Counted from the first letter of the stretch, positions 31,381-42,977 are shown. The stretch is 64,000 bases of DNA from Symbiodinium natans (GCA_905221605.1 CAJNDS010000513.1:338682-402681), one strand, 5' to 3'. The notes: generated from the letters alone by a model not told the origin. A program made the numbers and translations.

Positions 31381-31680
31381 CTGAGCACACAAATCGCTTC
31401 CTGGTTCTTCTTTGTTCCCTCAACCGCTTGAGGGCTGATGCTAACTCCAAGTTGAGGCGGGGTTTCGGAATCAGAGCGACTTGAGTATAGAAGCTCCATG
31501 CGTTAGGAATGCTTTGCCCATTCTTAGTGCAGATGCAGTCGCTCATTTTGTTGGAGTTCGGGGTCTTGTCTGACCAGCAGACGCAGAGGACCATGAGTTG
31601 GTGAACTTTTGTGCAATCCACTGACAGTGTATCGTTTGAAGTTGAAAACTACTACGTTGCGCATGCCTTTCGCTTCTTAC

Positions 31681-31745
31681 CCCACTTGCGGCCTGCGCTT
31701 GACGAATTTGCTCCTCGAGCTGTTCCCGAAGTCGTCGGAGTTCTC
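31681..31745 (-). CDS. Gene D, coiled-coil exon
   Basis: After GTCTCCAG: ELRRLREQLEEQIRQAQAAS then G, ending before GTAAGA, a canonical donor. Confidence 0.7.
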
Positions 31746-32166
31746 CTGGAGACAAGTCACAAGTCACTCTAGTAGAGTCACTCTAAGTAGAGCTTCCAGG
31801 CGCTCGGAAGCTTGAAAAATGCCTGAATGCTGCATAGCATAGTGGGCGTGCACGGGGACCGCGCGTGACCCCTCGTAGCTAATTTGGCCCCACTTGCCCT
31901 TCAAGCCTAAAGTGGGAGATGTTGGGCAATGACTCCTAATTATGTCGCAACCTCCCCCACCTGCGCGACTTGCTTCCAATGCTCTACATGCCCAAAATGG
32001 AAGACTGGATCGCGACGCGTCAATTGGGGGCAAATGGGGCAACTGCACGTAAAATTCGCCACCAGGTAGGGCAAGGGGCGAAATCAAGCAGCTCAACAAC
32101 CTGTGGGTCTATCAGCGCAGTACAGCAGCTGAGAGTCTCACATGACACGACAACCGGAGCACGTGC

Positions 32167-32224
32167 CTTCGAAGTCGCGCTGAGGCTCGACAGGAGCCGG
32201 GGCAACAGCCTCTGGCTCCTTCTC
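32167..32224 (-). CDS. Gene D, linker exon, GC donor
   Basis: After CTATACAG: EKEPEAVAPAPVEPQRDFE, ending before GCACGT. Pro/Glu-rich linker. Confidence 0.55.
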
Positions 32225-32404
32225 CTGTATAGAGAGATTCCTACGAGACATGTAGCAGGTCTGCATGCGCGTTCGTGTCGCGAGCTGGCGTCCTTGGGCT
32301 TGCTTGGCAGAACCACTGCCTGGGTCGTATTGACCCCAGTGGAGCGCAAAGAAGGCCTCAAAATCACACTTCGCACCGTTTGCGTAACAAATTTGTTTGA
32401 CTAA

Positions 32405-32505
32405 GCTGCCAGAGTACTTCTCTGAAGCGGCGCTTGATGGCGTCGGCAGGGGCAGCTTCTGGATGTTCTGCGCCAGCCGCTGCATGTCGCTGCTGCTGGC
32501 CTCAG
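32405..32505 (-). CDS. Gene D, exon with two plausible frames
   Basis: One frame reads SSSDMQRLAQNIQKLPLPTP, the other GAEHPEAAPADAIKRRFREV then LWQL. The second has better charge pattern; phase cannot be decided by eye. Confidence 0.4.
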
Positions 32506-32634
32506 AGTAACAAAGCTAACAGCGAGGCCTTGTACAGCAGTGGTATGCAAGAAGAAAACTGAAACTGCTGCCGGGGCATGAAAAGTGCATGTCGAAGTAG
32601 CTTAAGCTGAAAGAATGCGGGGCCTTGCGTAACA

Positions 32635-32745
32635 TACCGAAGCTATGTGCACCGAAGAGGCTGCCAGGGTCTGCCCCATCTGCACTAGCAAGCTTGCGAG
32701 CTCTGTCGACACGTGCTTGCCAGTTGCTTTCAGACCAGTCCTTGC
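32635..32745 (-). CDS. Gene D, possible exon
   Basis: DWSESNWQARVDRARKLASA then DGADPGSLFGAHSF before GTATGT. An alternative frame (GKHVSTELASLLVQMGQTLA) is equally helical. Confidence 0.4.
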
Positions 32746-33324
32746 CATCACATCCCGACAAACGGCACAAAAGTGGTGAGAAAGTCGAGGTTGCAAAAGC
32801 AAAGCGGCCATTCAGGCTGAAAAGACCTGCCGCTGCTCCTACTCCCAGAAGGAAAGTAACATCGTGATACATCGTGAACAACCTGTGCCGCCTGCAACGG
32901 GGTTTGACCTCCTGCTCTTAAGCTTACACGAAGATGTCTGACTTCTTGCTCAGTCAGGGCTCTGAAGCCACTCCACGGTCTCCTTTCCGATCACGGCACT
33001 GCCTTCTGGAATCCTGGGAGGTGAGCTGATAGAATCAAGTCAGCCTTCAGGAGTCTCAGAGTCGGCTGAAGCGAGGCAAGTGTCGCTGTTTCTCTCTCCG
33101 CCACCTCTGGTGGCCCGGCATCTGGCAATGCCTTCCGTGCAACGTGGTTGGACAGATTCATGAGCATGTCAATGCAGAAATGATCATGCCGGAGCTTGGA
33201 ACATCTCTCATTCCTGCCACTGGTTCAAGCTCTACTCCGGAGAATGCCTGTATGGAGCCCAGTATCTCGCGCATGTCAGTACTTCCTGTGGCCAGAGACC
33301 TCAGTCATCAGTCCGCGTCTTCCT

Positions 33325-33372
33325 ACTTGGCATTCATCTCAACGCGCAGCTTCTGCAGGCCAATTAACTCCG
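33325..33372 (-). CDS. Gene D, coiled-coil micro-exon
   Basis: After GCTGGGAG: SELIGLQKLRVEMNAK, ending before GTAGGA. Confidence 0.5.
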
Positions 33373-33375
33373 ACT

Positions 33376-33470
33376 CCCAGCACGACGACGACGACTACTG
33401 CCTCTGCCACCACTACTACCACCACCTCTGCCTCTGCCGCAACGACTACCAACTACAAACTACTCGTGCT
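33376..33470. repeat. ACG/CAC/ACT trinucleotide-rich tract
   Basis: Imperfect trinucleotide repeats (CGACGACGAC, CACTACTACC, CTCTGCC) in an intron. Confidence 0.8.
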
Positions 33471-33941
33471 TACTACAAACCTACTCCCTACAAAATCCAA
33501 CATCATCAGGTCGAACCGACACTAACTTAATTACGCTCTTTCAACTCTCACAACTGGCACTAGCGCGCGAAGACAAGGCGCCGGTAGTCAGTGTCATACA
33601 AGAAAGCTAACACTTGACACATGACCGTGTGCGTCAAAGGTGCGGCCCAAGTGAACACTCTCAACTACCAGATACTACCAGACGCAAAACTTCAACAAGC
33701 TTCTCAGGGCTGTGGCATGTCAACTGGTCCAAAACAACCGTGCGCAACGGCAGCTGCAAATTCTGAAAACCATAGAAATGTGGGCAAGCCACTCGGCCAT
33801 GCGAGACAGTAGCGGGCTGAGATCACCCCATACCTTCAGCATATGGCATACGAAGGCACATGTATCATGCAGAAAGACAGAACGGCAGAAACGCTGTGCC
33901 AGCTCTGTCCTAGGCCAGGCCTTGCTTGAAGATGCCTTCAA

Positions 33942-33990
33942 GGACGATTGCAACAGCCGGAACTCTGCCTCGCCGATGAGGGGCTCTTCC
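33942..33990 (-). CDS. Gene D, micro-exon, GC donor
   Basis: After AAGTGCCAG: EEPLIGEAEFRLLQSSLK, then GCATCT. Another frame is open, so moderate confidence. Confidence 0.45.
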
Positions 33991-34054
33991 TGGCACTTCC
34001 ATTCCTTTCAATTCTCGCCTTTGAGCCAAGAGCACGTCAGTCAGGCCTGCTGGA

Positions 34055-34278
34055 TGGACATCCGGGCTGCCCGCTCCTGTTTCATGGCCTGCTGCAACAC
34101 AGATGACATTCCCAAACCGTCCCACATTTCGTGCCTGCGAATCGATTTCTTCTTGCCAGCATCAGCTACGCTAGAAATCGCTAGAATAGTGCCTGCGTCC
34201 TTCGAAACAATCAAAAGCTGTCGTCTTGCGGCTGCCTGCATCTTGGCCAACAGCTCGCGTTGCGCCTTCTTCAGAGCC
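34055..34278 (-). CDS. Gene D, coiled-coil exon(s)
   Basis: KKAQRELLAKMQAAARRQLL then IVSKDAGTILAISSV and, in the same frame, LQQAMKQERAARMSIQQ. Either one 75-codon exon or two exons with a short intron between. Confidence 0.6.
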
Positions 34279-34339
34279 TAAGATTGCAAGATGCCGCTTT
34301 TCAAACCCTATTCTGTTTAGAAAGCAAGGTTTTCCAACC

Positions 34340-34425
34340 CATGGCATCCACGCTGCTTTGATCTCCTCCAACAGCGGATCCACCTGCTCCTTTTTCCACT
34401 GCCTCCGGTCGGGGTCTTTCGTTCC
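34340..34425 (-). CDS. Gene D, exon
   Basis: KDPDRRQWKKEQVDPLLEEI then KAAWM: charged helix. Confidence 0.55.
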
Positions 34426-35198
34426 ACATCTGCGCGCAACTCTTAGAATATTCTTGGACCTAAGAAAGAACTATATACACCTGCTTCTAAAAGCGGAGCT
34501 CTGGGGGTTGTCCAAAAGGGACTTACTTGTATAAGCAGAAGCCAACCACGACGTAACGTGGAAACCATCCCATCTACGTACAGCTATCTGAGGAAAGAAG
34601 CCTATTATGTATAGTGGCCGGCTGCTCTCAGCTTCAAGCCAAGCGAGGCCTTGGGCGCTAGGAGCATTGGCTCAGGAACCCACAAAGCCAATCCTCCTCC
34701 CAAGTTTTAACAGTTCTCCATGCGCCTCGCCGAGTTTTGCCTTGATTGAATGGCACCCCCGCCTAGCCGCCTAGCGAACATCCAGGAGCGCACCCCTGTA
34801 CCCAAGGCCCGCAACTTTCCTGTCAACGGAGCAACAGCTAGCAGCCCAAGTGGGAAGAAACACCCGACCACCTTGCTGGCTGCGACTTACCCCACTGGTC
34901 CACTCCTACGGACTATGTTGATTCGCTGGGCCAGCGTAAGTATTCCCCGGCGACTTCTCTACATCCCCCTCCCATTCACTCCTCCCCCTTCCGATTCGGG
35001 GCAGGGCTTCCACGAGCACGTGGCACACAGACACACAACCACCCCCACCCCGAATCAAAAGAAACACCTGGACAGCCTTGCCAGCTGTGCCGAGTGCTGT
35101 TGGCTTCGGGAATGGAAGCTCTTGAATTTGTATCTTCATTCGGCACGGTGGCTTTTGCAAAGGGAACGACAACGGTATGCCAACTTAATTTCTCTTGC

Positions 35199-35276
35199 GA
35201 GGACGAGGTGCTCGTACATGTCATCCACCTCTGCTTGGCTGTATATCTTCGGATCCTCAAGACTCAACACGGCAGG
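35199..35276 (-). CDS. Gene D, exon, GC donor, in phase
   Basis: Exactly 26 codons: PAVLSLEDPKIYSQAEVDDM then YEHLVL, between AGTCTGAAAG and GCAAGAG. Phase 0 at both ends. Confidence 0.65.
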
Positions 35277-35617
35277 CTTTCAGACTCAGACCATGTAAGT
35301 ACGCGCTCACACATGTCAAGGCAAACGGCTGGAAAGGCTTCTGCTTATGCACTCACCCTGCACTTCTTGAAAAAACAAAACCACTTCGCAATCTGATCTG
35401 CAATTGCAACACATGCCCTGCACCCGGGGGCCTCCTCGCTGCAAGTGACTCCGAACAAGGCCTGTTCACATGCAGCAGAGACACACAATCCGTGCCTGTC
35501 CCACGGTCCCACATGTCCCCTGCTCAAGCTGCACGCAGTATGCAAGCATTCAATCGAAGCGCGCAGAACAAGGAGCCGGATTGGTAAACGCTTTTTGCCC
35601 TGCACCACGTTGCAGTC

Positions 35618-35665
35618 CTCAGCCCTTCGTTTCATCTTTTCTTCGTTCCATCGAGCCTCGATTTC
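35618..35665 (-). CDS. Gene D, coiled-coil micro-exon
   Basis: Sixteen codons after AATGTGCAG: EIEARWNEEKMKRRAE. Ends before GACTGC (GA-type donor); a GTGCAG a few bases on is the alternative. Confidence 0.6.
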
Positions 35666-35909
35666 CTGCACATTTGCGTACAGTCAGTGCCGAGAACACA
35701 GCTGCAACAACACTCCACTTATCCCACACGCAGAACATCGCAGAAATCGTTCGGTCAATTCAGCAGTCGGTGCCTCAAACCTTCTGATGGCATCCTTCTT
35801 CTCCTAGAGACCAAGACGACCACATTGGCAGCAAAAAAACCATGCTGCTGGAACAAAGCAGAGCGGAAATGCATGCGGCGGGCTCCTCGTCGCCCTCATG
35901 ATACTTGAC

Positions 35910-35959
35910 CTGTGTCGCCCTAAGCTCAGTGGCTAATCGACCACGGTCGCCCTCCAGAT
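35910..35959 (-). CDS. Gene D, coiled-coil micro-exon
   Basis: After CATCCTAG: DLEGDRGRLATELRATQ, ending before GTCAAG. Confidence 0.6.
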
Positions 35960-36060
35960 CTAGGATGTGGACGTGGTACCTCCCACGATGCCACTATGTG
36001 CGAATCTCATCAACTATGCTATGCTGTAGGGTAGCTACCGGGTAGCTTGGAACGGGTCAC

Positions 36061-36165
36061 AAGGAGAGCAGCATTGCCAGTTGTTCAAGCCACTGCGCCA
36101 AGTCTTCGCACACCTCGCCCACACGCTCCTGTGCTGCTCTCACGAGGCCATTTTGCGCAGAACCA
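36061..36165 (-). CDS. Gene D, helical exon
   Basis: After TTGCTTCAG: GSAQNGLVRAAQERVGEVCE then DLAQWLEQLAMLLSL, ending before GTGACC. Clear amphipathic helix; no ATG near the start. Confidence 0.65.
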
Positions 36166-36695
36166 CTGAAGCAAAACGTCCTCTGTGTATTCTTTCAGAA
36201 TCTCGGGTCTGTCGCGCCACCCAGGATTTTGAAGCACCTCCGGTCATTCCAAACTTCAGGCGCAAGGCCGGTGCAAAGATCCATGGCAATGACTTCAAAA
36301 CTGGCGGTTCTGTGCTGCGCGACTGGGCGTGACTGGTTGCAGCAAGGGCGCATTGACAGCATGCGTGATGCGGTGCAGCGCGAAGTCTGCCAGCTCCAGC
36401 TGCTCCTGTCAACTTCAACACCCCTGAAAACAAGCCCCACAGCGCCACGGAAAACACGGTGAGAACACCTTGAACCCTGCGTGTGGCCCAAGTGTTGGCG
36501 CACCATCGCCCTGATGAGGGGCTCCTTAATCAAAACGGAAGAAGCGTGAGATTCATGTGGCTGCCGTTTTGACTTTTAACTTTTGGCCAGTTGTTTGCCA
36601 AGCTGGCAAAAACATCCAGCACAAGCAGTGTCATCCAAACGGTGAATCGTCAAATCCAACAGCGCCGAGATAGTGGACTCAGGAAGGACTGATGC

Positions 36696-36817
36696 GATGC
36701 CAAGTCACCCTTGGCACTGGCCACGGAGCTCTTACTAGGCGAGTCGCGAAGCTGACGCAGGTGCGACAACACCTGCCCCAGAAACTGCACATGATCGTCG
36801 AGCACTACCAGCAAGAC
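36696..36817 (-). CDS. Gene D, helical exon, GC donor
   Basis: After AGCACCAG: VLLVVLDDHVQFLGQVLSHL then RQLRDSPSKSSVASAKGDLA, ending before GCATCAG. Not visible to ATG-based scans. Confidence 0.6.
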
Positions 36818-36904
36818 CTGGTGCTGGGCTCATAATGCGCGGAGCACTACAAGCAACACCTGATGCTGCCACTCCATCTGGCTCTTCCTAAAGTCGCGAT
36901 CTTG

Positions 36905-37075
36905 GCTGGCTTCTGAGACTTGGGAGCCTTGGTGGTCGAAACAACTCCATCCACACTACTTCAGTATGGTTCGCACATTCCATGCACCCGCGAGTGTTTG
37001 CCAGGAAGCTCAGCCCCAGCTGTTTGCCAGTGTTGTCTTTGAAAGTGAGCCAGACCTGCCATGATCGGAACGGGA
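36905..37075 (-). CDS. Gene D, globular exon
   Basis: After CATGGCAG: VWLTFKDNTGKQLGLSFLAN then TRGCMECANHTEVVWMELFR. Beta-strand character, unlike the coiled-coil exons that follow it. Confidence 0.5.
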
Positions 37076-37094
37076 GTTTTGTTCCATTTGGCTG

Positions 37095-37205
37095 CATATT
37101 CAGTGAGCAAGCACTGTTGCACCAGCAGCAGTCAAGGGCTCTGCAGGGTCATTGCAGGGATCCGCCTCTGCCCAGGCCTTTGGCTTCTCATGGACTTCCA
37201 AGCCT
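37095..37205 (-). CDS. Gene D, exon
   Basis: After CCAGCACAG: GLEVHEKPKAWAEADPCNDP then AEPLTAAGATVLAH. Confidence 0.5.
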
Positions 37206-37569
37206 GTGCTGGACGATGTCAAGCTTGCACCAGTGTGGAGCTGAAGAAACACTCACACCGGTCCAGACATCCACTAGTGACTGGAGCTTTTTGGGTCTGA
37301 TGCAGGCAGGGTGCCAAGCAGCCCGACGGCAAGCTTCAACACCTGAGAGGCTGCCGCCGGCTGGCTGAAAGCAGGCCTCGTCGGAAGGAGCTGAAGGACT
37401 ATCTGGATGGCACAAGAACAAAATGAGCCCTCCTACAGCCAAGTGCATCCAGGCATCTCTATCAGATCAGAGTCGTGATATGCGAGCTGCTGCATCCTTG
37501 GGTTACGGCGACAGCCGTGGACAACTGCTAGTGACGGCTGTATTTGAGGGAAGGAAGGCTCAACTTCAG

Positions 37570-37760
37570 TGTGAGCGCTTGCAGCTTGCAGGTGCATGCG
37601 CACGTCAGGTGGTCGTTCCGGCAGAAACTGAAAACGCAAGCCGAAGGGCCGAAGAGTCTGGGGATCCTTGCTCCCGTCTGTCTGGACTCCCAAAGACTTG
37701 GTGTCCGCCGGTAGGAACAACGGGTCCAAGCCCATCTCGAGAAGCTGGCCTGTCCTGCAA
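37570..37760 (-). CDS. Gene D, globular exon
   Basis: LEMGLDPLFLPADTKSLGVQ then TDGSKDPQTLRPFGLRFQFL and PERPPDV. Part of a 181-codon open frame. Strong coding look; family unknown. Confidence 0.55.
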
Positions 37761-38264
37761 GGCTGGCAGTGGCACCGCTTTCGCAAAGAAAGCGCATCAA
37801 ACATACTCAACACATCAAAACAGTCAATTGCGAAATGACGTGAATCATGCAGAATCATGCAGAAGAAGTACAGCTCAGCAGGATGAGGCCAGAAAATCAA
37901 GTGCTTCAACCTCCTGAAACCGTGCACACGCCAGCACAACAGACAAATGGATGGCACAACATGGAGGGCGGAATGCATTGCAAGGCCTGCTTATGTCGCA
38001 GAGAAGACGCTGAGAAGAGGTCGGCATGTGTCCGGATCGTATCTATCTACTGGCTGAACTCAACTCTATGGACATGACAAGGCGTATGCAGTCGTGGGCT
38101 TATGTTTAGCAGCGGGGGCCAAACGGGCCCCTGCGAACTACAACGGCTTGTTCAAGCGGGTAGCCTGAGAAAGCTTCAGAACACGGAAACGCAATGTTCA
38201 TGTAGGGGTACTCGGAAGTAAGAACAACCACCCCGAGCCAAGCATCCCAGCTAGTCCAATCAAA

Positions 38265-38415
38265 CCTCGTCGGTCTGACCGATTACGGAGGCTGGTCTCA
38301 TGGCGATGCGTTGGTGACGCGCTGTGTTTGCTTTTAATGCATATGAACTCATTGTCATTGTGCCCGCACAAATGCTTGAAGCCAATGCCAAAACAAAGCA
38401 CAGAACACGGATCAT
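38265..38415 (-). CDS. Possible first exon of gene D with signal peptide
   Basis: MIRVLCFVLALASSICAGTM: a short basic start, hydrophobic core and small residues before a likely cleavage site, followed by a Ser/Ala/Arg-rich stretch like a plastid transit region (ALKANTARHQRIAMRPASVI). It could be the start of gene D, making the secretory or plastid route likely, but it is a single short frame. Confidence 0.35.
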
Positions 38416-38464
38416 GGTCGGGCAAAATTGGTCCGAAGTTTGGTCTTGCATTTTGCATTGCAGC

Positions 38465-38650
38465 TTAGGTGCACTGCAGCTTCATTCGACCAAGCAGATC
38501 AAACCGCCACTTTGCAGAACCGACCAGAAACATAGGCTTCAAACTGCAAACCTCGATCCCAATGCCAAGCTGCACTGACGTCGATGGAAAGGTTGGCGAT
38601 GAGCTGCCCTTATCGATTTCAATTTCTCCAGCCACAACGCCAACTACCAT
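38465..38650 (-). CDS. Possible terminal exon of gene C
   Basis: GEIEIDKGSSSPTFPSTSVQ then LGIGIEVCSLKPMFLVGSAK and WRFDLLGRMKLQCT, stop at 38465. Protein-like, beta-rich; assignment is by position only. Confidence 0.35.
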   Translation of the reverse strand: MVVGVVAGEIEIDKGSSSPTFPSTSVQLGIGIEVCSLKPMFLVGSAKWRFDLLGRMKLQCT

Positions 38651-38857
38651 AGTGTGGCTCTTTTTGGCCTACTGGAGCATGGCAGCATGTGTCCGGACCG
38701 ATGGTGTGCGAGCAAACTTTACAACCTACCTTCTAACCCTCAAGCACAGCGACTCTTAACTGAGGCCACGTTTCTCAGATCTGCCATCCGTGCTTCGTGT
38801 TCAGTGACTTTGTTCCAGTGCTTTTCCTGCATGGAACAGAACAGGAACAGCACCACC

Positions 38858-38866
<9 letters not shown>

Positions 38867-38902
<36 letters not shown>

Positions 38903-38910
38903 AAACACAA
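38867..38910. repeat. (CA)n microsatellite
   Basis: CA dinucleotides with a few AAC interruptions. Confidence 0.9.
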
Positions 38911-39009
38911 TTTGCCCGCTGGAAGCATGCAAAAAGGTGCACCATGGTCAGCCATGAGTGTGCTTTCTGTTGCTTGCATGCGAAACTAAGTGCTTGCGAC
39001 ACATGTGAG

Positions 39010-39235
39010 TACGGAGCCCTGTGGAGCATCTTCTTGAAGTCGGGCGAGGAGTGTAAGGGTGCAACTGCCAAGGCACCGTCAAGTTGTCCAGGTGAGCGCC
39101 TTGTTGAATAAGCTGAGCTTGAACCTCCGGGACTCCATGCTGGTCTTTGAAGGCATGCAGGGACAAGCATCCCGTGTGGGAAGGTTGAGGATTGCCACAT
39201 CCATGAATATCATGCCTTCAACATGAACTCCTTGA
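39010..39235 (-). CDS. Gene C, possible exon(s)
   Basis: Two overlapping frames look coding: VEGMIFMDVAILNLPTRDAC upstream and AFKDQHGVPEVQAQLIQQGA then HLDNLTVPWQLH downstream. Confidence 0.35.
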
Positions 39236-39998
39236 GCCCAAAGGTCTCATTGGACAGGCTGAGGAGATCCCTTGGAAAACGCAGAACGTGCCGAATTTTG
39301 GGTTTCGACTGCAATGCCGCAGCAAGGCTTCGCTACAACCATGGCTGCCAGGACTCTTTGTCTGGCTACGGTTGAGGTCAGACACGACATCGCCAGCCTC
39401 GGAAACCGCATGGATCGTAGAGTACAGTGCGGGATAGACAGAGCTTCTACCATTCTGCTGAGGTAGTTTCCATTCAGTGCTATTCCCTGTCCAAGTGCCA
39501 CCTTTTTCACCACAACGACCATTGCAAACCTACTGCAGAGACAATATGCAAGATAGCACGAGCGCACTGGCGACGACAAACGTTCGGGAAATCAGGGCAA
39601 CATGCTCGGGATTTCACAGTCCTGAAATTTCCAAATGACATTTGCCTGGGTCCTACTTCTTTGCCGGGTCAAAGCCGAGTGTTGCATCTTACCGAAGAAA
39701 GGTGCCCGAGCAGCGTTGTTGGATATGAAAACCTACTTCGCATATTGTTTCCCGACTCCTGACCACTCGTTCAAAGGACCAAGCTCCAGGAATGGAGATG
39801 TCAAAGAAAAGCAACCACACGCTTCTGCAGGTCTGAACTACCGCGAGAGCCCGTGCTTTAACAAAGATGCCGCAGCATCTACAATGCATATGCCATTTGC
39901 TGGAGACATATACTGAGACCTTTTTCAGGCGTATGAAAGCACATGCTCTCTGCCAAACAACTTCTCCCCAGCTAGAATGCTGGCTCCGCACCTTCTCC

Positions 39999-40067
39999 AC
40001 AGCGTCCACGATGCTGGCGACGGTCTCATTGACAGCTGCCATGTTCAGAGCTTGCTTCTCCTTGACC
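39999..40067 (-). CDS. Gene C, coiled-coil exon
   Basis: After CATTGCTTGCAG: VKEKQALNMAAVNETVASIV then DAVEK, ending before GTGCGG. Regular heptads, good splice sites. Confidence 0.65.
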
Positions 40068-40530
40068 TCTGCAAGCAATGCTTCATGGACTGTCTACATT
40101 GGTGATTGTTCTAAATTCGGTCACTATGATGCGGCCCTACATACAGTAGCCTTCCACCCGGACCTCCGCAGCTTCCGTGTGTGGGGCTTTACTCTTCATA
40201 GCCATGACGCAGCGTCCGTGCGTGGGCCTTTACCCTCATGAGGACTCACATATGTCTTCCACCTGAAGCCTCCGCAGCTTACACGAACCTCTTCAAGTTG
40301 GGCCGCCTGTAATGAACGACCAAAACGGGTGGTTTTGAATCGGAAGGAAGCAGGTGAGCTTTGGGTTTTATTCTGTGAGGTAAATAATTATGGAAAACAT
40401 TATGTTACTTCCGCGGAAAGATTCCGCGGCTCGAAAGGTAGCTTCCGCGGGCTCTTTTTGAAACTTCCGTCTGTAGAGCCATTTTCGAGTGCATGCGCGA
40501 CATGACAATCAAAGCAAGCCACTCATAGAG

Positions 40531-40745
40531 TCATGATACAGTAGAATCCCACATGCGCACTTGATGCAACAAGTCCGACGATTCAGAACGGACATGATCC
40601 TCATCTTTTCTTGCGAGGTGTGTTTCATGTACTCGGGACGCCTGGGCAACGTCCATGGCCAACTCCTGCCACAAGCTCCGCAAAGCAGACGCGCATTTCT
40701 TTCGCTGGTGAACACCAATCCAAGGATGCCTCATGCTTCTCATAG
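40531..40745 (-). CDS. Gene C, helical exon (F-BAR-like pattern)
   Basis: ALRSLWQELAMDVAQASRVH then ETHLARKDEDHVRSESSDLL. The 'W-x-x-L ... A-x-x-x-x-x-x-H-x-x-L' spacing resembles membrane-bending F-BAR helices, but this is only a pattern resemblance. Confidence 0.45.
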
Positions 40746-40749
40746 AGCC

Positions 40750-40800
40750 CCAGCATCTTTTGAAGGTCTGTCTCTCTGGTGGTCTTCAGTGCCTTGACAA
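40750..40800 (-). CDS. Gene C, micro-exon
   Basis: ALKTTRETDLQKMLGLYEK after TTTTGTCAAG. The next 32 bases to the following frame are too few for an intron, so edges are unresolved. Confidence 0.4.
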
Positions 40801-40869
40801 AACCCAGACGAATTGCATCATAAAGCATAGGTACTGCTTGGTGACAATCGGACTAAGAGTTACTTTGCC

Positions 40870-41031
40870 AAGGTGCAGAGACTGCTTCATCCACGCGGTC
40901 CACACTCTCCTGTGCCGAGCTGAGGGGTCAAGCTTTGCTTCATAAAGCGATCTACTGGTGGCCATCATCTCTTGGACATTTGTCTTGGCAGATGTAGGCA
41001 CCCTTCCCACCCTCAACCCTTGCTCCCGCAT
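40870..41031 (-). CDS. Gene C, helical exon
   Basis: REQGLRVGRVPTSAKTNVQE then MMATSRSLYEAKLDPSARHR and RVWTAWMKQSLHLG, with GTAACT close by as donor. Confidence 0.55.
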
Positions 41032-41109
41032 GCGCTGCGAGCAAGCATCACAGACTATTCGTCAGTTGTTGCTGCAATTGTGTGTATGCGGTTACGATTG
41101 TGACTAGTG

Positions 41110-41152
41110 TTGATGATGATGATGATGATGACGACGATGATGATGATGACCA
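41110..41152. repeat. (GAT)n repeat
   Basis: GATGATGAT/GACGAC units in an intron. Confidence 0.9.
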
Positions 41153-41879
41153 CGTCCGTTGCTATGAGCAGTATGCACATCTGGTGCTGCTGATACCGTT
41201 GGTAGCACACTAAAGTGCACATCATCAACCTCTAAACCACATCCGATGCCCGCCAAACATGTTGATGATGTCATGTTGTTGGTTGGTGGTTGCTTGCTTC
41301 GCTTCAGCTTCGTTGGTTGAAACATGTTCCAGTTTGAACTTACACAGACAAACCAAGATGTTGTCCAGAAATGGGCCATGCATTATGTGCAAAGCCCTTT
41401 TCATGCTAAAACCCTGCGTCCACACCCTCCAACCAGAGCGTCAAGGGAATGTTTTTGTTGTTGTTCGTACTTTGTGTTGTTCATTTTTTCTTGTTTACGG
41501 GAGGGGGGGTGGTGCCTATAGCCTTGGCTTAAGCAAGCAAAGCTCTGATTTCTCTACATTTGAGTAGGAATTCAGTTGAGTAGGACTTAATCGGGAATCC
41601 TGTCGATTCCCTTGGATTTCCATGCGAAGAGGGAGGGGGGGGGAGGGCCCAAACCCTACAGATCCCCCGCTTCCTTCAGGCAAGAAAAGCTGAGCCCGAC
41701 ACGCCCTACACCGTGCACCCATATACCTACCATGTCTGCTTCGGCCGGCTGTGCGAAACCCTATCCAAGAAAGACATCGCAAACGCCCCAACGTTTGCAC
41801 TGCCTCAGTTGTCCACAAGGCAATGCGCCAAATGAGCGATGTTTCACCCAAACGGGCTCATGGCTAACCCTATAACCAG

Positions 41880-42020
41880 AGAGCTGTGCGTGGCCTTGTT
41901 CTGAAGGATTTCGGCACCATGCGATTGCAGCGCACCCGCGAAGTCCGTCCTGTACAACGCACTGCTTGTCAGAAAACATGTCAGAGCCTCAAACCATCTG
42001 AACAACCTTCGTTCTTCTGG
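41880..42020 (-). CDS. Gene C, helical exon
   Basis: EERRLFRWFEALTCFLTSSA then LYRTDFAGALQSHGAEILQN. Amphipathic; frame not confirmed by phase. Confidence 0.45.
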
Positions 42021-42244
42021 GCGCACACCGACATCCGCCTCTGGGAGTCATTAGCAGCCTGGGACACATTATGCTCTAAACATGCCAAGCGTCTGTAGTT
42101 CATTGATGCGGCTGCCGAGGCCTTTGTCACTGTGAGTCTTCCAGACTAGGTTCTTACACGCTGACTTTGCTGAGTCACAGTGTCATGTGTCATGCCCGCT
42201 GGGCATCCTTCAGCCTGCGATAGAAGGTCCATGGAGGTCCCGGC

Positions 42245-42351
42245 CTGAAATCTTCGTTGCCAAGCTCTCCAAGCTCTGGCCCTGGTGGTTGAGATTCTGC
42301 TCTGCAGCCACGAGGTCTAGATGCATGCGCTCCTGCGATTGGTCCACGGAC
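42245..42351 (-). CDS. Gene C, coiled-coil exon
   Basis: After GCCCCAG: SVDQSQERMHLDLVAAEQNL then NHQGQSLESLATKIS, ending before GCCGGG (GC donor). Clear heptads. A different frame across the same bases is a shadow. Confidence 0.6.
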
Positions 42352-42817
42352 CTGGGGCGTGCACAAGCAAACACCGATAATCAGAGGAATGCATGGGCAA
42401 CCTTCCCTTGATACAATTGATCCCATTCAATCACACATTTTCCCGACCTTTTTGCAAGCTCGGGGTCTCAAAACATCTTCAACTGAGTGTAGGGGTTTCA
42501 AATCTTGTGTTGTGCTTGCATGTCATGAAGCCCTTGTTTGGTGCAAGCTGGTTGAATGCCTGGGCTTGGATCATGACTTGGCGGGGAGGCGACGTCGCCT
42601 GGCGTCGATACTTTTCGTAGTGTCTAAAAAATATGACCACCAACAGCCACGAGTTACTCAGTGATCGCAAACCACGCTGCAAATGCACGTTGTTGGGAGC
42701 ATTCCGCCTGGTTCCAACCCCCCCCCCTCCCCAACTCAGCTCTGGAGACCACGTCTAGCCTGCATCCCGGCTCAAACGCTTGTGACACGAGTCAAAATGA
42801 ATCGAGTAAAGTGGCTC

Positions 42818-42950
42818 TACCTGACTCGCCATGTTCAAGACCTGCTGAGCAGTTTGACCCAGCTTCGTCTCGTCTTCCTGTTGGACCTGTCGCCAACACA
42901 TTTGCTTCAGAGCCAAAGCACTGTTCTTGCCCATGACCTGCTGGGTTCTG
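42818..42950 (-). CDS. Gene C, helical exon
   Basis: QQVMGKNSALALKQMCWRQV then QQEDETKLGQTAQQVLNMAS, with GTAGAG or GTCTTG as donor. Confidence 0.55.
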
Positions 42951-42977
42951 CGGCAATGCCAGGCCGCCGGAATGGGC

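Noticed and set aside
40531-41031. Firm F-BAR domain call
   Set aside because: Helical spacing is suggestive, but frames conflict and no diagnostic residues could be confirmed.
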